Assembly: GCF_027887165.1 (NCBI RefSeq)
Contig: NC_077228.1
Span: 429,824,457-429,888,456, forward strand
Length of the DNA stretch: 64,000 bases
Direction of reading: 5' to 3'
Origin: Monodelphis domestica
Taxonomy: Eukaryota > Chordata > Mammalia > Didelphimorphia > Didelphidae
Shown: positions 11,881 to 22,114 of the stretch, in pieces
Numbering within the stretch: position 1 is the first letter of the stretch
How the letters are laid out: each line of letters opens with the position of its first letter
Made by a program: the position numbers and the translations under genes
Notes under the pieces: model-generated
The model's input: only the letters and a program-made list of their open reading frames with translations
Told to the model about the DNA's origin: nothing
The model's database searches: none

Positions 11881-12190
11881 TCAATCAAAAGGCATTTATT
11901 TATTAAGTGCTTATAATATGGGCCAACCACTATTTGTGGTTCTAAAGATTAAATATACAAGTGAAAAAAAGCCTCTCAAAGACTAGAAAGGAGAGATAAC
12001 AAGTACATATAGAAATAGAAGGTGATTTGAAGAGGGAGTGTACTTGCAGGAGGGGAATTGGAAAAGGTCTCATACACGTGGTAATTTCTGACATGAACCT
12101 TGAAGGAAATTAGGGATTTGGAGGTGAGGAGGGTATATGTTCCAGACATGGAAGAAAAGTCAATGATAGGCAAGAAATGGAGCACTGTTC
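11880..12190 (-). repeat. L2 3' end
   Basis: AATCAATCAAAAGGCATTTA then TTATTAAGTGCTTATAATAT, and internal GAAGGAAATTAGGGATTTGG, are antisense L2. Confidence 0.75.
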
Positions 12191-12194
12191 GTGA

Positions 12195-12427
12195 CTGACG
12201 TTATTAACTAGTTTTGGTTGTATCTGACTCTTCATGACCCCATTTGGAGTGGTTTGCTATTTCCTTCTCCAGCTCATTTTACAGATGAGAAACTGAGGCA
12301 AACAGGGTGAAGTGACTTGCCTAGGATCACAGAGCTAGTAAGTGTCTGAGGCCAGGTTTGAAATTGGGAAGATGAGCCTTCTTAACTCCAGGTCTGGCAT
12401 TCCCTCCACTGTGCCCCCTAGCTCCCC
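12195..12427 (-). repeat. tRNA-derived SINE, group I
   Basis: Antisense: ACTCTTCATGACCCCATTTG, TTTACAGATGAGAAACTGAG, AAGTGACTTGCCTAGGATC, CCACTGTGCCCCCTAGCTCC. Nearly full length. Confidence 0.9.
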
Positions 12428-12860
12428 TGGGTCTTGTTGTTCATCTATCATTTTCAAAGAGGACCAGGGACATCTTGGGGGTCATGTCTTGACTGGCAGG
12501 TAAATTGGATTTAAGTGAGGTAGAGTTGCACAGTCATCAGCCTCATGCTCTCTTCCAGTCATCAAAGTCCAATGGCAAGTCAGGATGATTATTGATGGCT
12601 CCGGTTGAAGTGGATGCCCTTGGCATCTTCCATGTCAGAGCAAACTCTAAGTTATCCACAGTGCTGGCTTCAGCAGCCTTCTTGGCTGTGAAGTCTTTAC
12701 ATGCTTGGGGGTAGATATCCCTCCAACTCACTAACAGATTTGAGAACTATCCCCCAAGATGATTTTACCCAGGTGTGACTACTATGCGTGCTAAAGCTTT
12801 TGGAGCCACAGGTGAGAGTTGGACACTAAAGGTAGCTGAAGAGTCCTAAAAATGGCTCAG
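12425..12860 (+). repeat. Medium interspersed repeat, family R (copy 2)
   Basis: TTGTTGTTCATCTATCATTT, CAAAGAGGACCAGGGACATC, GGATTTAAGTGAGGTAGAGT, TTATCCACAGTGCTGGC, ACATGCTTGGGGGTAG and TTGGAGCCACAGGTGAGAG. Better preserved than copy 1, and longer at the right end. Confidence 0.75.
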
Positions 12861-12949
12861 CAGGCCCTTGAATCAGAGGTGCTAGTTCTTTCTGCACATC
12901 TCTCTGATACCCTTGGCATCAGGAATAACAAGAAGGCTTTTTTTTTTAC

Positions 12950-13075
12950 TTGGCAGAAAAGGGCATAAAGTACAAGAAGGTTAGAAAGGTATATGGAGTA
13001 CCAGACTATGAAGGATTTCAAGTGGCAACATTGGAGTTTATATTTTATTCTGGAGGCAATAGAGAGTTATTAGAA
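12950..13075 (-). repeat. L2 fragment
   Basis: GAAAGGTATATGG and GGAGTTTATATTTTATTCTG then GGAGGCAATAGAGAG are antisense L2 coding remnant. Confidence 0.6.
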
Positions 13076-13374
13076 AACATGTTGCTATGTATATATTGGA
13101 ACTTTCTGTCTTTGACCTCCTTGGGTGCTCTGTCTATTATTAGAAATCACCCTCCATAAAATCTTTTTTAAAAGCTTATATTCTAAGCCAGAGTGGCTGA
13201 CTTATCTTTCCTCTTGCGCAGGAGATCAACTCTGCTGGCTGGGATTGGTCCTCTCAGTGCATGGCATACAGTAAACAGTTAATAAGTGTTTTTCATACAT
13301 TCATCTAATTTTGATGATATATTTGCATAGGTTAAACTTTCCTAGGAAATGACAATAGCTTGGGTCAATATCTC

Positions 13375-13615
13375 TTTGATTTATTTCCCATTTGGAATTA
13401 CCAACAGTTCATTTAAATAGGTCAAGGTAGAATTGCCTCAATGGCATGCCATATATTTACATCTTTAATCTCCTACTTTGGTATTGCCTTTGGTCTTTGT
13501 TTTATAAGCAAATCATCAGGTTATACATCAAACAATCACTCAGAAATGACTCTTACATTGCCAACTATTTTTCCTGATTTAAAATGTAATCTATTTCACT
13601 TTTTATTATGGTATT
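13375..13615 (+). repeat. Duplicated unlabelled block, copy 1
   Basis: Collinear with 15185-15420: TTCCCATTTGG, ACCAACAGTT, ATTGCCTCAATGGCATGCCA, TACTTTGGTATT, AGAAATGACTC and CTATTTCACTTTTTATT each have a counterpart there in the same order. No repeat family recognised. Confidence 0.6.
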
Positions 13616-13649
13616 TGGTGATTATTGTGTCCAGTGCTTCTTGACCTTT

Positions 13650-13828
13650 TTTTTTTCTTCACACCCTTACCTTCTGCCTTGGCTCTAAGGCAGAAGAGTG
13701 GCAAGGGCTAAGGAATTGGGGTTAAGTGACTTGCCCAGGGTCACACAGCTGGGAAGAGTCTGAGGCCAGATTTGAATTTAGGACCTCCTGTCTCTAGGCC
13801 TGGTTCTCAATCCAGCTGTCCCCTTGAC
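13650..13828 (-). repeat. tRNA-derived SINE, group II
   Basis: Antisense: CACCCTTACCTTCTGCCTTG, AAGTGACTTGCCCAGGGTC, CAGATTTGAATTTAGGACC. Its 5' end is slightly shortened. Confidence 0.88.
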
Positions 13829-14184
13829 CTTATTGAAGAAAGAATTTATGATATAATGATGCCTCTGTGTTATCCTATAAGTCACCGGAGTCTATCATTT
13901 GAAATTTTGAAGTATGTTATCTATATTTTCCCCATTCTTCCCTAAACAGATCTTTATATATGTTAGACTATTGACATATGTACTCATTTAATTTGTAAGA
14001 TCTTATTAGGTTCCTTATAGAATTTTCTACTTCCTTATCCTCTGCCAAAAAAAAAAAGTAGGTATGTAAGATGCAATTAATAATAACAAGTGATATTTTG
14101 AGCAAATGTTTATCACAGGTACTGTATATGAGATCGATCAAGTGACTCATGAAATGATGTTTCATGTACCACTGAGACATCTCT

Positions 14185-14340
14185 TGAAACTAATAAAAGG
14201 GATTATTACCCCCATATTATAGATGGGGAAATAAAGGCTTAGATAAATCATATGATTTGTTCATACTCATACATCTATTAAGGGCTGGATTCTAGATATT
14301 AAGACCAGGATTCTTTCCTCTACACCATTACCCCTTTAGT
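14185..14340 (-). repeat. MIR core-SINE
   Basis: CATATTATAGATGGGGAAAT then AAAGGCTTAG is antisense MIR. Confidence 0.7.
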
Positions 14341-14900
14341 AGTTCATAATTCGCTAAGTAGGAATATAGTTCTATCTAGTTTTTACTGCTTTGGGCTGTG
14401 TTTTTTTAAAGTGTTTGATTATATTTATTTTCTCTGTCAAAGGACTTCTTTTTAAAATACTGGATTATCCCTTGGTTTATTTCATAATTTTTCTGTAATT
14501 CTTTTGGAGAGAAAACAAAAAACAGACACCAAACTCTCTTCTGAAATAATCTTCCTCTTCCTGTCTTCTCTAACCTGGTTATGTGGAGGATATGGGATTT
14601 GCTATTTAAATGTGTGCTAATTTTCTTGGTAATAGTTCAGAAAATATAAAAAAAAAATCTAGCCCAGTAGGAGAGAGGCAATTCAACTGGCTCTCTAGCT
14701 CCAGGTCCCATTATGGGGTCTAGCTCCTCCAAAAATTGGAATTAGATTAGGACTAAGGTGCCAGAATGTTGGGGGATTAAAAGTATTGATTACATCTCCT
14801 TTATCCATTAGAAAGGCTAATAATTTCTAAAGCTGTAAAATAAAAATATGGCAACAATAGCATATTATTTTTAAGAAGTATTTAAACTATACTGGAAAAT
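14340..14900. other. Unassigned sequence
   Basis: Nothing recognised beyond AT-rich sequence. Confidence 0.35.
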
Positions 14901-14907
14901 AAAAATG

Positions 14908-15150
14908 GAGGCAACTAGTTGTCTCAATGGATAGAGCACTAGGTGTGGAGTCAGGAAGACCTGACTTCTAATTCAGTCTCAGACACTAGTTGTGTGACCT
15001 TGGGCCAGCCACTTAACATCTGTTTGTCTTAATCCACTGGAAAATGAAATAACAAACCACTCCAGTTTCTTTACCAAGAAAACCTGATGGACAGGATTGG
15101 TATGCGATGGCCTATTGGGTTCTGGGAAGAGTGGGACAGGACTGAACAGC
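14908..15150 (+). repeat. tRNA-derived SINE, group I
   Basis: GGAGGCAACTAGTTGTCTCA, GGATAGAGCACTAGG, AGTTGTGTGACCTTGGGCC, CAAACCACTCCAG. Ends near GGGACAGGACTGAACAG. Confidence 0.88.
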
Positions 15151-15184
15151 AAGGAGAAAATAATAACCTGAGTCCATTTCTTTC

Positions 15185-15420
15185 ATGTACTTCCCATTTT
15201 GGGCATCAACAGTTTGTTGATGGTCATTAGAGTTGTCTCAATTGTATGCCAAATAATCTAATTTTCATGCTTGCTTTTACTTTGGTATTTATTTTGAGCT
15301 TTGCTTTTAAAAATAACTATCAATATCTATGAAGATAGGTGATTCAGAAATGGCTCCTAGAAATGTCAACTAGATGTTTCCTGTCTTTCAAAAGGGAATC
15401 CATTTTATTGCTTTAACGTA
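15185..15420 (+). repeat. Duplicated unlabelled block, copy 2
   Basis: Partner of 13375-13615 (see there). The two lie in the same orientation, 1.8 kb apart. Confidence 0.6.
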
Positions 15421-15620
15421 TGGCTTTCAGGTTTGTAAAGTTCTTTTAAAAACGACCTCCTTTTAACTTCACAACAACTCTGGGAGGTAGGTGCTATTAT
15501 TATCCTATGTTTACAAATTGGAAAATTGAGGCAGATAGTGACTTGCTCAGTCACAGGACCAGTAAGTATCTGAGGCTAGAGAATTTAGGACTTCCTGACT
15601 CCAGATCCAGTGTTGTAGCT
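15420..15620 (-). repeat. MIR/THER1 core-SINE
   Basis: Antisense: CAGGTTTGTAAAGTTCTTTT, TCTGGGAGGTAGGTGCTATT, TTGGAAAATTGAGGCAG, TCAGTCACAGGACCAG. Confidence 0.8.
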
Positions 15621-15636
15621 TGGCAGGGTTTCCTAA

Positions 15637-15803
15637 ACTGAGGTCTGTGAATAACATACATAAAATTATATTTCAGTGAAATTGGTTTCCTTTGCAATTC
15701 TTTGTATTTTATCTTATGTATATAAAACCATCACTCTGGGGTCTCTATAGACTTCCCAGACCCTCAGAAGGTACACAACACAAAAAAGGTTAGGAACTCG
15801 TGA
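15637..15803 (+). repeat. hAT-like non-autonomous DNA transposon
   Basis: Imperfect terminal inverted repeats: CAGGGTTTCCTAAACTG at the left, and the complement of GGTTAGGAACTCGTG at the right. The interior (TTTCAGTGAAATTGGTTTCC, GGGTCTCTATAGACTT) matches, in reverse, 25440-25625. Confidence 0.6.
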
Positions 15804-15989
15804 TGGATGGCTTTGTTACTACCTTACTGTGGTCTTGAGAAAATCATTGTCTTTTACAGCGGAACTCCAATCTCTCCTTACTCCCTAGCTGAGCTCTCCA
15901 GAGTCCCCGAGATATTAACAGGAAATGTAATTAGAGAATAGAAACTCTCACCCTGCAGCTGTTTGTTGTTATTTGTTTATTTTATTCTA

Positions 15990-16680
15990 AATTCTGCTTC
16001 TTGGCAGAGGAGGAAGCAAATTTATTACAGTATATCTCCGCTTTTTCATTTTGAAAATGTTTCCCTATATGCGCAGATCTTCCATTTCCTCAGAAGGTAG
16101 GCACCGAGCCAAAGGTGCCGCAATTGCCATTCTTAGAATTAACAATGGCACCCTGGGGCTCGCTGGTTTCCAGGTGAATGCAGCAACCTCTGTGGCCAAT
16201 AAGATGCAAACAATAAAGAAAAAGGACCGAGACTAAAACAAAGCTAATGAGACAAGCCTGGTGATTGGTTGGAAGAGGAATTGTGAAAATGAGAACGGTG
16301 CTGTGAGTGGAAAGATATGGGAGGATCTCGCCTTGGGAGCGCCTTGGCTGGGCTTCTGGCATTCCACAGACGCAATTGAAAACTGGACCAGTTCTCTGCC
16401 GCCTAGGTCACACCATCTCCCAGGGCCTGCCCACAGGATTGTGTTCTGATGACCAGGAGGTTCCGGGAGCCGATGCTCATCTCGCATAACGGTATCTCAG
16501 CATTTTCGAGGGGGCTGCTGCGCAGCTCTCTTACACGGTGCTTTCCAATTTTCCAATTACAGTTGTTCCCATGGGAACTCTGGTCGGCTGTTACTACTTC
16601 TGGTTATTAACTTTTCTTTGAAGGTTACAAAGAAGTAGGACGGGATTTACATTCTCTCTCTCTCAAGAACACTTTTTCTG
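15990..16680. promoter_or_regulatory. Unique CpG-bearing block, candidate enhancer or non-coding promoter
   Basis: About 690 bases with no repeat I recognise and roughly 20 CpGs, against almost none in the surrounding sequence. It contains CCAAT-type sequence in both orientations (GATTGGTTGG near 16263, CCAATAAGATGCAAAC near 16196) and an octamer-like ATGCAAA. Several short frames overlap on both strands, but none resembles a known protein, and the overlap itself suggests non-coding sequence of balanced composition. A conserved regulatory element or the first exon of a non-coding transcript would fit. Inference only. Confidence 0.4.
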
Positions 16681-16684
16681 GCTA

Positions 16685-16915
16685 ATTGTTTGTTTCCACA
16701 TCTTAAACTTTTAAATAGAGCAGAAACCGGCTGCCCAATTTTTCTTCTTTGTAACCTCCTATTTAAAAACAACAAAACCCGGAACAAACCAAACAAAATC
16801 GGCCTGAGAATTAAGTGCTGGAAGTTTTTTTTTTTAATTTTATCAAGCATTATGCTTCATTTTCATCCTCTCATCTCAATGTTTTTTGAAAACAGCTTTA
16901 AGTTCTAGCATTCAA
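16685..16915. other. Unassigned AT-rich sequence
   Basis: Nothing recognised between the CpG-bearing block and the L2 at 16920. Confidence 0.3.
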
Positions 16916-16917
16916 CT

Positions 16918-17195
16918 TAATTCAATTCAGCAACCATTTATTAAGCAACAGGAATACAATGAAAAAAATAAGATCCTGATCTCAAAGAGTTTATATTGTA
17001 AGGAGGTGGGGGAGGCCGACTAGTAGTAAAATATTTGCAAAATCAATGCAAAGTAATTGGGGCTGGGAAGATACTTAGGACTCCCACATGAGGACAGGCT
17101 TCTAATAAAAGATGACACTTGAAGGCAGGGGGTTCGACGAGGTGGAGAGAGAGGGATACTCTATCCAAAGGCAAGGAGGAAAAAGATTGAATGTT
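16918..17195 (-). repeat. L2 3' end
   Basis: CAATTCAGCAACCATTTATT then AAGCAACAGGAATACAATG, and TCTCAAAGAGTTTATATTGT, are antisense L2. Confidence 0.75.
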
Positions 17196-17417
17196 CCCAG
17201 TGAAGAACACTTAGTACACTTCAATTTCATCACTTTATGTTTATAGTGTAGAGTAGAGAGAAATTATTACTTTGGGGATGGGGTTTAATGATGAAAAACT
17301 TCACCCACCAAATCTTAAAGAGGTTAAGATGCACATTGATGGAGGGAATCCTCCCACCAATGAAACTTTGGAAGTATTTAATTGTGAGAATAACACAATC
17401 AACAAAATGGCTTATAG

Positions 17418-17685
17418 CAGTGATGGTAAACCTTTTAGACACCGTCTCCCTCCCCGCCCCCCCCCCCAGTAGTACTACATGGGGAGGGGAAGCTTACCCC
17501 ACACAAGGGAGGAAGAAAGTGCTCCCATTGGGCTGCTGGGCAGAAGGGTGGGTGAAGTGAGGAGGGATGGGGAGGGGGAAGGGAGCAGCTCTGTTGGAGT
17601 TCCTCTGCCTTTATAGTTATGTACTCTGGCTTGTGCCCACAATGAGGCTCTGCATATCCTCTTTGATATTTGTGCCATAGGTTCA
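17418..17685 (+). repeat. OposCharlie-like hAT non-autonomous element
   Basis: Begins CAGTGATGGTAAACCTTTTA and ends GTGCCATAGGTTCA; the interior CTCCCATTGGGCTGCTGGGC and TCTGGCTTGTGCCCACA is typical of a family common in opossum. CTTATAG flanks both ends (17411-17417 and 17687-17693), 7 of the 8 bp of a hAT target duplication. The last bases of the right inverted repeat appear to be missing. Confidence 0.7.
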
Positions 17686-17714
17686 CCTTATAGTGTTCAA
17701 AAGTCCACCTTGGC

Positions 17715-18080
17715 ATAGTCAGCATGATTTAGTGGAAAGAGCATTAATATGGGTACAAGAGACAGATACTCTGGATTTGATTCCTGGCTCTGGTTCTGTC
17801 TACTCATGTGACGTTGGGCAAATCACTTAATCTCTCTGGACATCAGATTCTTCATAAAGGGGGGTTGGGCAAAGGGTCTGTGATGTCAAACAATTTTTGT
17901 AGTAATACAGAACTTTTCATTTCTAATAGGGTAAATATTGATAACTTTAACTGACATAAAAGCTAGGGATAGGTCTTCAATAATTCTTAAGCGTGTAAAA
18001 GGGTCTTGTAACCAAAAAGTATGAGAATTACTGGACTAGATAATTTCTAAAGTCCCTTCTTGCTTTAGTATTCTATGACT
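17715..18080 (+). repeat. MIR core-SINE split by a hAT/MER-like element
   Basis: MIR sense at 17715-17870 (GATTTAGTGGAAAGAGCATT, GTGACGTTGGGCAAATCACT) resumes at about 18030-18078 (AGTCCCTTCTTGCTTTAG). Between them lies a piece ending AAGTATGAGAATTACTG, which looks like a hAT terminus. Confidence 0.65.
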
Positions 18081-18194
18081 ACTCTTTTCCTTCTTGGTTG
18101 CTTCTGAGAACCAAATGACTTCATAGGTCAATTACCAAAATCTATGGTGTGTTGAAACCTCTGGTGTGAGTGCTTGCTTTCCAAGGCTGCTTAT

Positions 18195-18660
18195 CCAGGT
18201 TTGATGTCCATTTTTACCTAACTCTCCCCTGTGACTCCAAGAAGCAGTAGTGTAGGTAATGGCCACACACAGGTAAAATCATTTCTGTAGACAGACTGAG
18301 GGTAACTGACAGGTCTTAAATCCATCAGTGAGTTAGGGGAAAATCTATCCCATGTGTCTGAAGATGTCTCCCATGGAAATGGGAAGATGAAAATAATGTG
18401 TTCCAATAGCCATGAAAGTGGCTGAAGTACTTGCTCTCTAGCATTTAGAGCTTGGTCAGACATCAAAGATACCAAGATCATCCACAGCATTCATTCTGCC
18501 TTTTACCCTGCCCCTGGACTTGGATGATTCTAGAAATGAGAATGAGGCTGATGACTTTGTTCAACTCTGCCTTATTTAAATAAAATTCATATGTAAGTGA
18601 AGGTATCACCCCTATGATGTCACTGGTCTTTTTCAAAATGAAAGACAAACAATGACCAAA
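18195..18660 (-). repeat. Medium interspersed repeat, family R (copy 3)
   Basis: Reverse complement of copies 1 and 2: TGACTCCAAGAAGCAG, CAATAGCCATGAAAGTGGCT, AGCTTGGTCAGACATCAAAG and GATGTCACTGGTCTTTTTCA all match. Covers nearly the full family length. Confidence 0.75.
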
Positions 18661-18694
18661 ACAAAAAAAAAAAGAATTGTAGAAATTGAAAACT

Positions 18695-18820
18695 ATCTAT
18701 ATAAGTATGACATTCTATCGTAAGCTCCTTGAGGACAAGGGATCATCTTTTGCCCCCTTTTTTACATCCCTGGCACTTAGCACACAGTAGGTGCTTCATA
18801 AATATTATTGAATCGAATCA
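18695..18820 (+). repeat. L2 3' end
   Basis: GTAAGCTCCTTGAGGACAAG, TGGCACTTAGCACACAGTAG and GTGCTTCATAAATATTATTG are sense L2. Confidence 0.85.
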
Positions 18821-18824
18821 TACT

Positions 18825-19680
18825 AAAGTGGAACTTGGTCTGAAAAAGGTAGAATTTTTGCCGGGGGGAGGTGGGGAGCAATAGCACTAATATCTGTGTA
18901 AATTCTTTGCTCCATTTATTCTCTCTATCTTCTACTTCTACTAGCATGCTTAAGAAGTTTTTCTTCCTTCCTTTGACCTCAGAGATACAGATGGGGAAAG
19001 AAATCCAAATATAGCACAAAGAAAATTTGTGCTCTCTATAAAAATAGCATTCCTGCTTTTTTTTTTTTGCATATATTTGGGGCAACCAATGATTATTGCT
19101 TAAAAAAGGTACTAAACCTTATTATGTAGGTAGTTTGCAAGAGCAGATTCCATCTTGTACAATTTAAAGATAGGTGAAACAAGGTTATAGAGGGAATGTG
19201 GACTGTAGTCCTCAGGTAAAATATTAGAAATTATATGAATGAGTGATTAGTGGACCATGGCTACAGCAGGGTTTTAAGCCTTTATGGTAAGAGTTGGTTC
19301 AGATTTACTTATGATATAATTGTAAAATGGCATTGGTCAAGATATCTCTAAAACAGTATATTTGCACAGCAGTCATACACTGGTTAGGATATCCTGGAAA
19401 GATGCCAACTTTATCAGGACTCAGATTCACTTGAGAGGTCTCATTGAAATGCCTGATCAGCATTGTTCCAGTAGAATAAGTTTAAATTCTAGACTTTTCT
19501 GTTGTAGCTCAAGAGGCTACAATTGAAGTTCTTTCTCTGACCACTCTAGCTCAAACTCTTCTGACATAATATTAATTAACTTTTAATCCCCAGAAGTTTC
19601 TCTCCTTGGATACTTTGTCCATAGAATCATAGAGCATAACTTCCTAACAATAACAGCTGTGAAAAAACAATGGTGGAAAT
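18825..19680. other. Unassigned sequence
   Basis: No gene or clear repeat. A 102-codon minus frame at 18777-19085 overlaps the L2 tail and has no family features. Confidence 0.35.
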
Positions 19681-19684
19681 AGCA

Positions 19685-19875
19685 ATAATAACCACAAAAA
19701 TGAAATTTATATAGCATTTTAGGATTTGCAAAGCACTTTTCAAATACTACTTACATAATTCTCACAGGAACCTTGGAATATAGGTGTAATTATTATCCCC
19801 TCCCCCATTTTTCAGATGAGGAAACTAAGGCAGATTGAGATTAAGTAATTTGCCCAGGGTCACACAGCTGGTATG
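19685..19875 (-). repeat. MIR/THER1 core-SINE
   Basis: Antisense: TTGCAAAGCACTTTTCAAAT, TTTCAGATGAGGAAACTAAG, GCCCAGGGTCACACAGCTGG. Confidence 0.85.
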
Positions 19876-20545
19876 TCAGTCAGTCAACTGATAAACAATT
19901 ATGAAGCACCTACTATATGCTAGGCACTAGGGATACAACTAGAGGCAAAAGACAATCCCTACCCTCCAGGATCTTGGAAGGCTGCATGAAAACAAATATA
20001 TACAAAGCAAGCCATACACAGGATATGTATGAAATAATTAACAGATGGAAAATACTAGAATTAATAGAGTTTGGGAAAAGCTTCCTATAAAAGATGTGAT
20101 ATTAGTTGAGACTGAAAGGAAGCCAGGGAAGTCAGTAGGTAGAGTTAAGAGAAAATTTTCAGGCTTGGGGGAATAGCCAGAAAAAGTGTCCAGAGTCAAG
20201 AGATGGAATGTTTTGTTTGTGGAACAGCCTGAAGGCCAGTATAACTGGTTTGAAGAGTATGTGGTTGTGTGTGAGTAAAGTATAAGAAGATTGGAGAAGT
20301 AGGATAGGGCTGGGTGATGCATCGATTTTGGTGCCAAACAGAGCATTGATCCTGGAGGTGATAGGGAGCCACTGGAGTTTATTGAGCAGAAGAGTGACAT
20401 GACCTGACCTAAACTTTAGGAAAATTACTTTAGAAGTTGAATGAAGGCTATGTTGGGATAGGGAGAGACTTGAGGCAGGCAGGCCCACCACTGTATATAT
20501 AGAAGCAAAGTCTGGATGATTACATGTTGGGAAAATTATTGAAGG
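19876..20545 (-). repeat. L2, 3' end with ORF2 C-terminal remnant
   Basis: Antisense of a fairly long L2. ACCTACTATATGCTAGGCAC marks the 3' end. The minus-strand frames at 20038-20491 carry L2 ORF2 tail features (LLLNKLQWLPITSRINAL, the usual LNKLQWLPI-type motif) broken by frame changes. It is a dead LINE, not a gene. Confidence 0.88.
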
Positions 20546-20854
20546 GATTCTTGGTCAGGTGTTGGCTGGGCTGAGTGACCATTAAGGTCCCTCTTGATGG
20601 TGATGTTCTATTATTCTGAGAAACTAAGACTGCATCTTTATTTAGATTACATGGTCCAGGCAGATGATAAAGATCACAACAGCTCTGAGAAGAACTTTTG
20701 TTATCAAACTGGCCCATAACTCTAGAGCTGAAGTCAAAGAGATGCTTTGTTACAGTAGAATCATAAAGGAAAAATTCCAGTTTGTCCTTAAATACCATTT
20801 GCAGTTTGTTTCTATCATTCTTGCAAAAAATTATTAGAGTAAAAACTTAAAAAA

Positions 20855-20958
20855 AATTATTTATTTAGAATATTTTTCCATGGTTCCATGATTCATGAGT
20901 TTTCCTGCCCCCTCCTGGAGTTGACAAGTAATTTCACTGGATTATTCTATGTTATTTA
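20855..20958 (-). repeat. L1 extreme 3' end
   Basis: Complement of the L1 terminus at 37600-37720: TATTTTTCCATGGTTCCATG, GATTCATGAGTTTTCCTG, CCCTCCTGGAGTTGACAAG, AATTTCACTGGATT. Confidence 0.8.
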
Positions 20959-21114
20959 TATTTGCAATAAAATGGTTTTTTAAAGACATTAATAAAGAAG
21001 ACAGTTTTCCTCCATTTAAATTTTTCATTAGAGGAGACAAAATAAGAAGTCTTGGAAATCCCAGGTATTGAAGGAAGGCTGAGGTATAAGGAAAGTCCAT
21101 TTCAGGGAAAAAGG

Positions 21115-21322
21115 GCAGATCAACTAAGTGACTCAGTGAATTGAGAGCCAAGAGTAGATTGAGGAGGTCCTAGGTTGAAATCTGGTCTCAGACATTTCTT
21201 TACTGTGAGACCCTGGACAAATCACTTGACTTCCATTTTCAAGCCCTTACTGCTTTTGTGCTTTGGAAACATACACCACAGTATTGAATCTAATATGGAA
21301 GGTAAGGGTTTAAAAAAAAGAA
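21115..21322 (+). repeat. tRNA-derived SINE, group II
   Basis: AACTAAGTGACTCAGTGAAT, GAGAGCCAAG, GGTCCTAGGTTGAAATCTGG, GTGAGACCCTGGACAAATC, AATATGGAAGGTAAGGG then A-rich. Confidence 0.85.
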
Positions 21323-21334
21323 AGAAAAGAGGTC

Positions 21335-21490
21335 CAGATATAGAATCAGAAGACCTGTAATAAAATAGCAGCTCTGGCACTTGAGAACTTTGAAGAAATC
21401 TCTTAACTAAATGAACTTCTTTTTCTTCATCTGTAAAAATGAGGGCATTGAATTAGATGATCTCTAAGGTCACTCCAGCTCAATTTATGT
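21335..21490 (+). repeat. MIR core-SINE
   Basis: AATCAGAAGACCTG, CATCTGTAAAAATGAGGGCA, GATGATCTCTAAGGTCACTC; sense MIR. Confidence 0.75.
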
Positions 21491-21664
21491 CCCTTTGCAT
21501 AGAGACAAAAATACAGTACTGGCAGAAGTCTGAATCTAAAACAGGATTCAGAAACATTCAAATACGATCCAGTACTTCTAAGTACCTATATTGTGCAGGC
21601 TATATTTTAGCTACCAAAAGAATTATAACATTTAATGAAAGGCAGTTGCTAGTTCTGTAAGGAA

Positions 21665-22110
21665 TTCTCTCTCTCTCTCTCTCTTTCATCTCTCTCTTAT
21701 CTCTATCTTCATCTCTCACCTCTCTTTCTTATCTCTTTTTCTCTCTCCTCTCTCTTATCTTTCTTATCCCTCTTTCTCTTATCTCTTTCTCTTATCTCTC
21801 TTATCTCATAACTCTCGTGGCTCTTGTCTATCTTATCTCTTATCTTTCTTATCCTTTTCTATCTCCCCTATATCTCTTTTATCTCTCTCTAGTATCTCGC
21901 TCTCTTATCTCTCTCTCCCTCTCTCAGTCTCTGTCTTTCCCCCCTCCTCTTCTCTCTCTCATTGTTTCCTTGTTCTCTTTCTCCATTTCTCTCTCTGTCT
22001 CTCTTTAGGTGTCTCTTTTGTCTCTCATGACTTCTATCTCTACCTTTCTCTCTGTATGTCTCTTTTTTCTATTTCTGTCTCACTGTCTCTATCTCTTTCT
22101 GTGTCTGTGG
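21665..22110 (+). repeat. CT-rich microsatellite tract
   Basis: About 445 bases of nearly pure pyrimidine built from TCTC, TTATCTCT and TCTCTCTGTC-like units. It creates Ser/Leu-rich frames (21817-22233) that are not genes. Confidence 0.95.
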
Positions 22111-22114
22111 GGCC

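Noticed and set aside
16051-16489. Overlapping frames in the CpG-bearing block
   Set aside because: Frames on both strands compete, no protein family seen, no clear splice signals; a regulatory reading is preferred.
20038-20491. Two overlapping minus-strand frames of 110-120 codons
   Set aside because: They are the decayed C-terminal end of an L2 ORF2, not a host gene.
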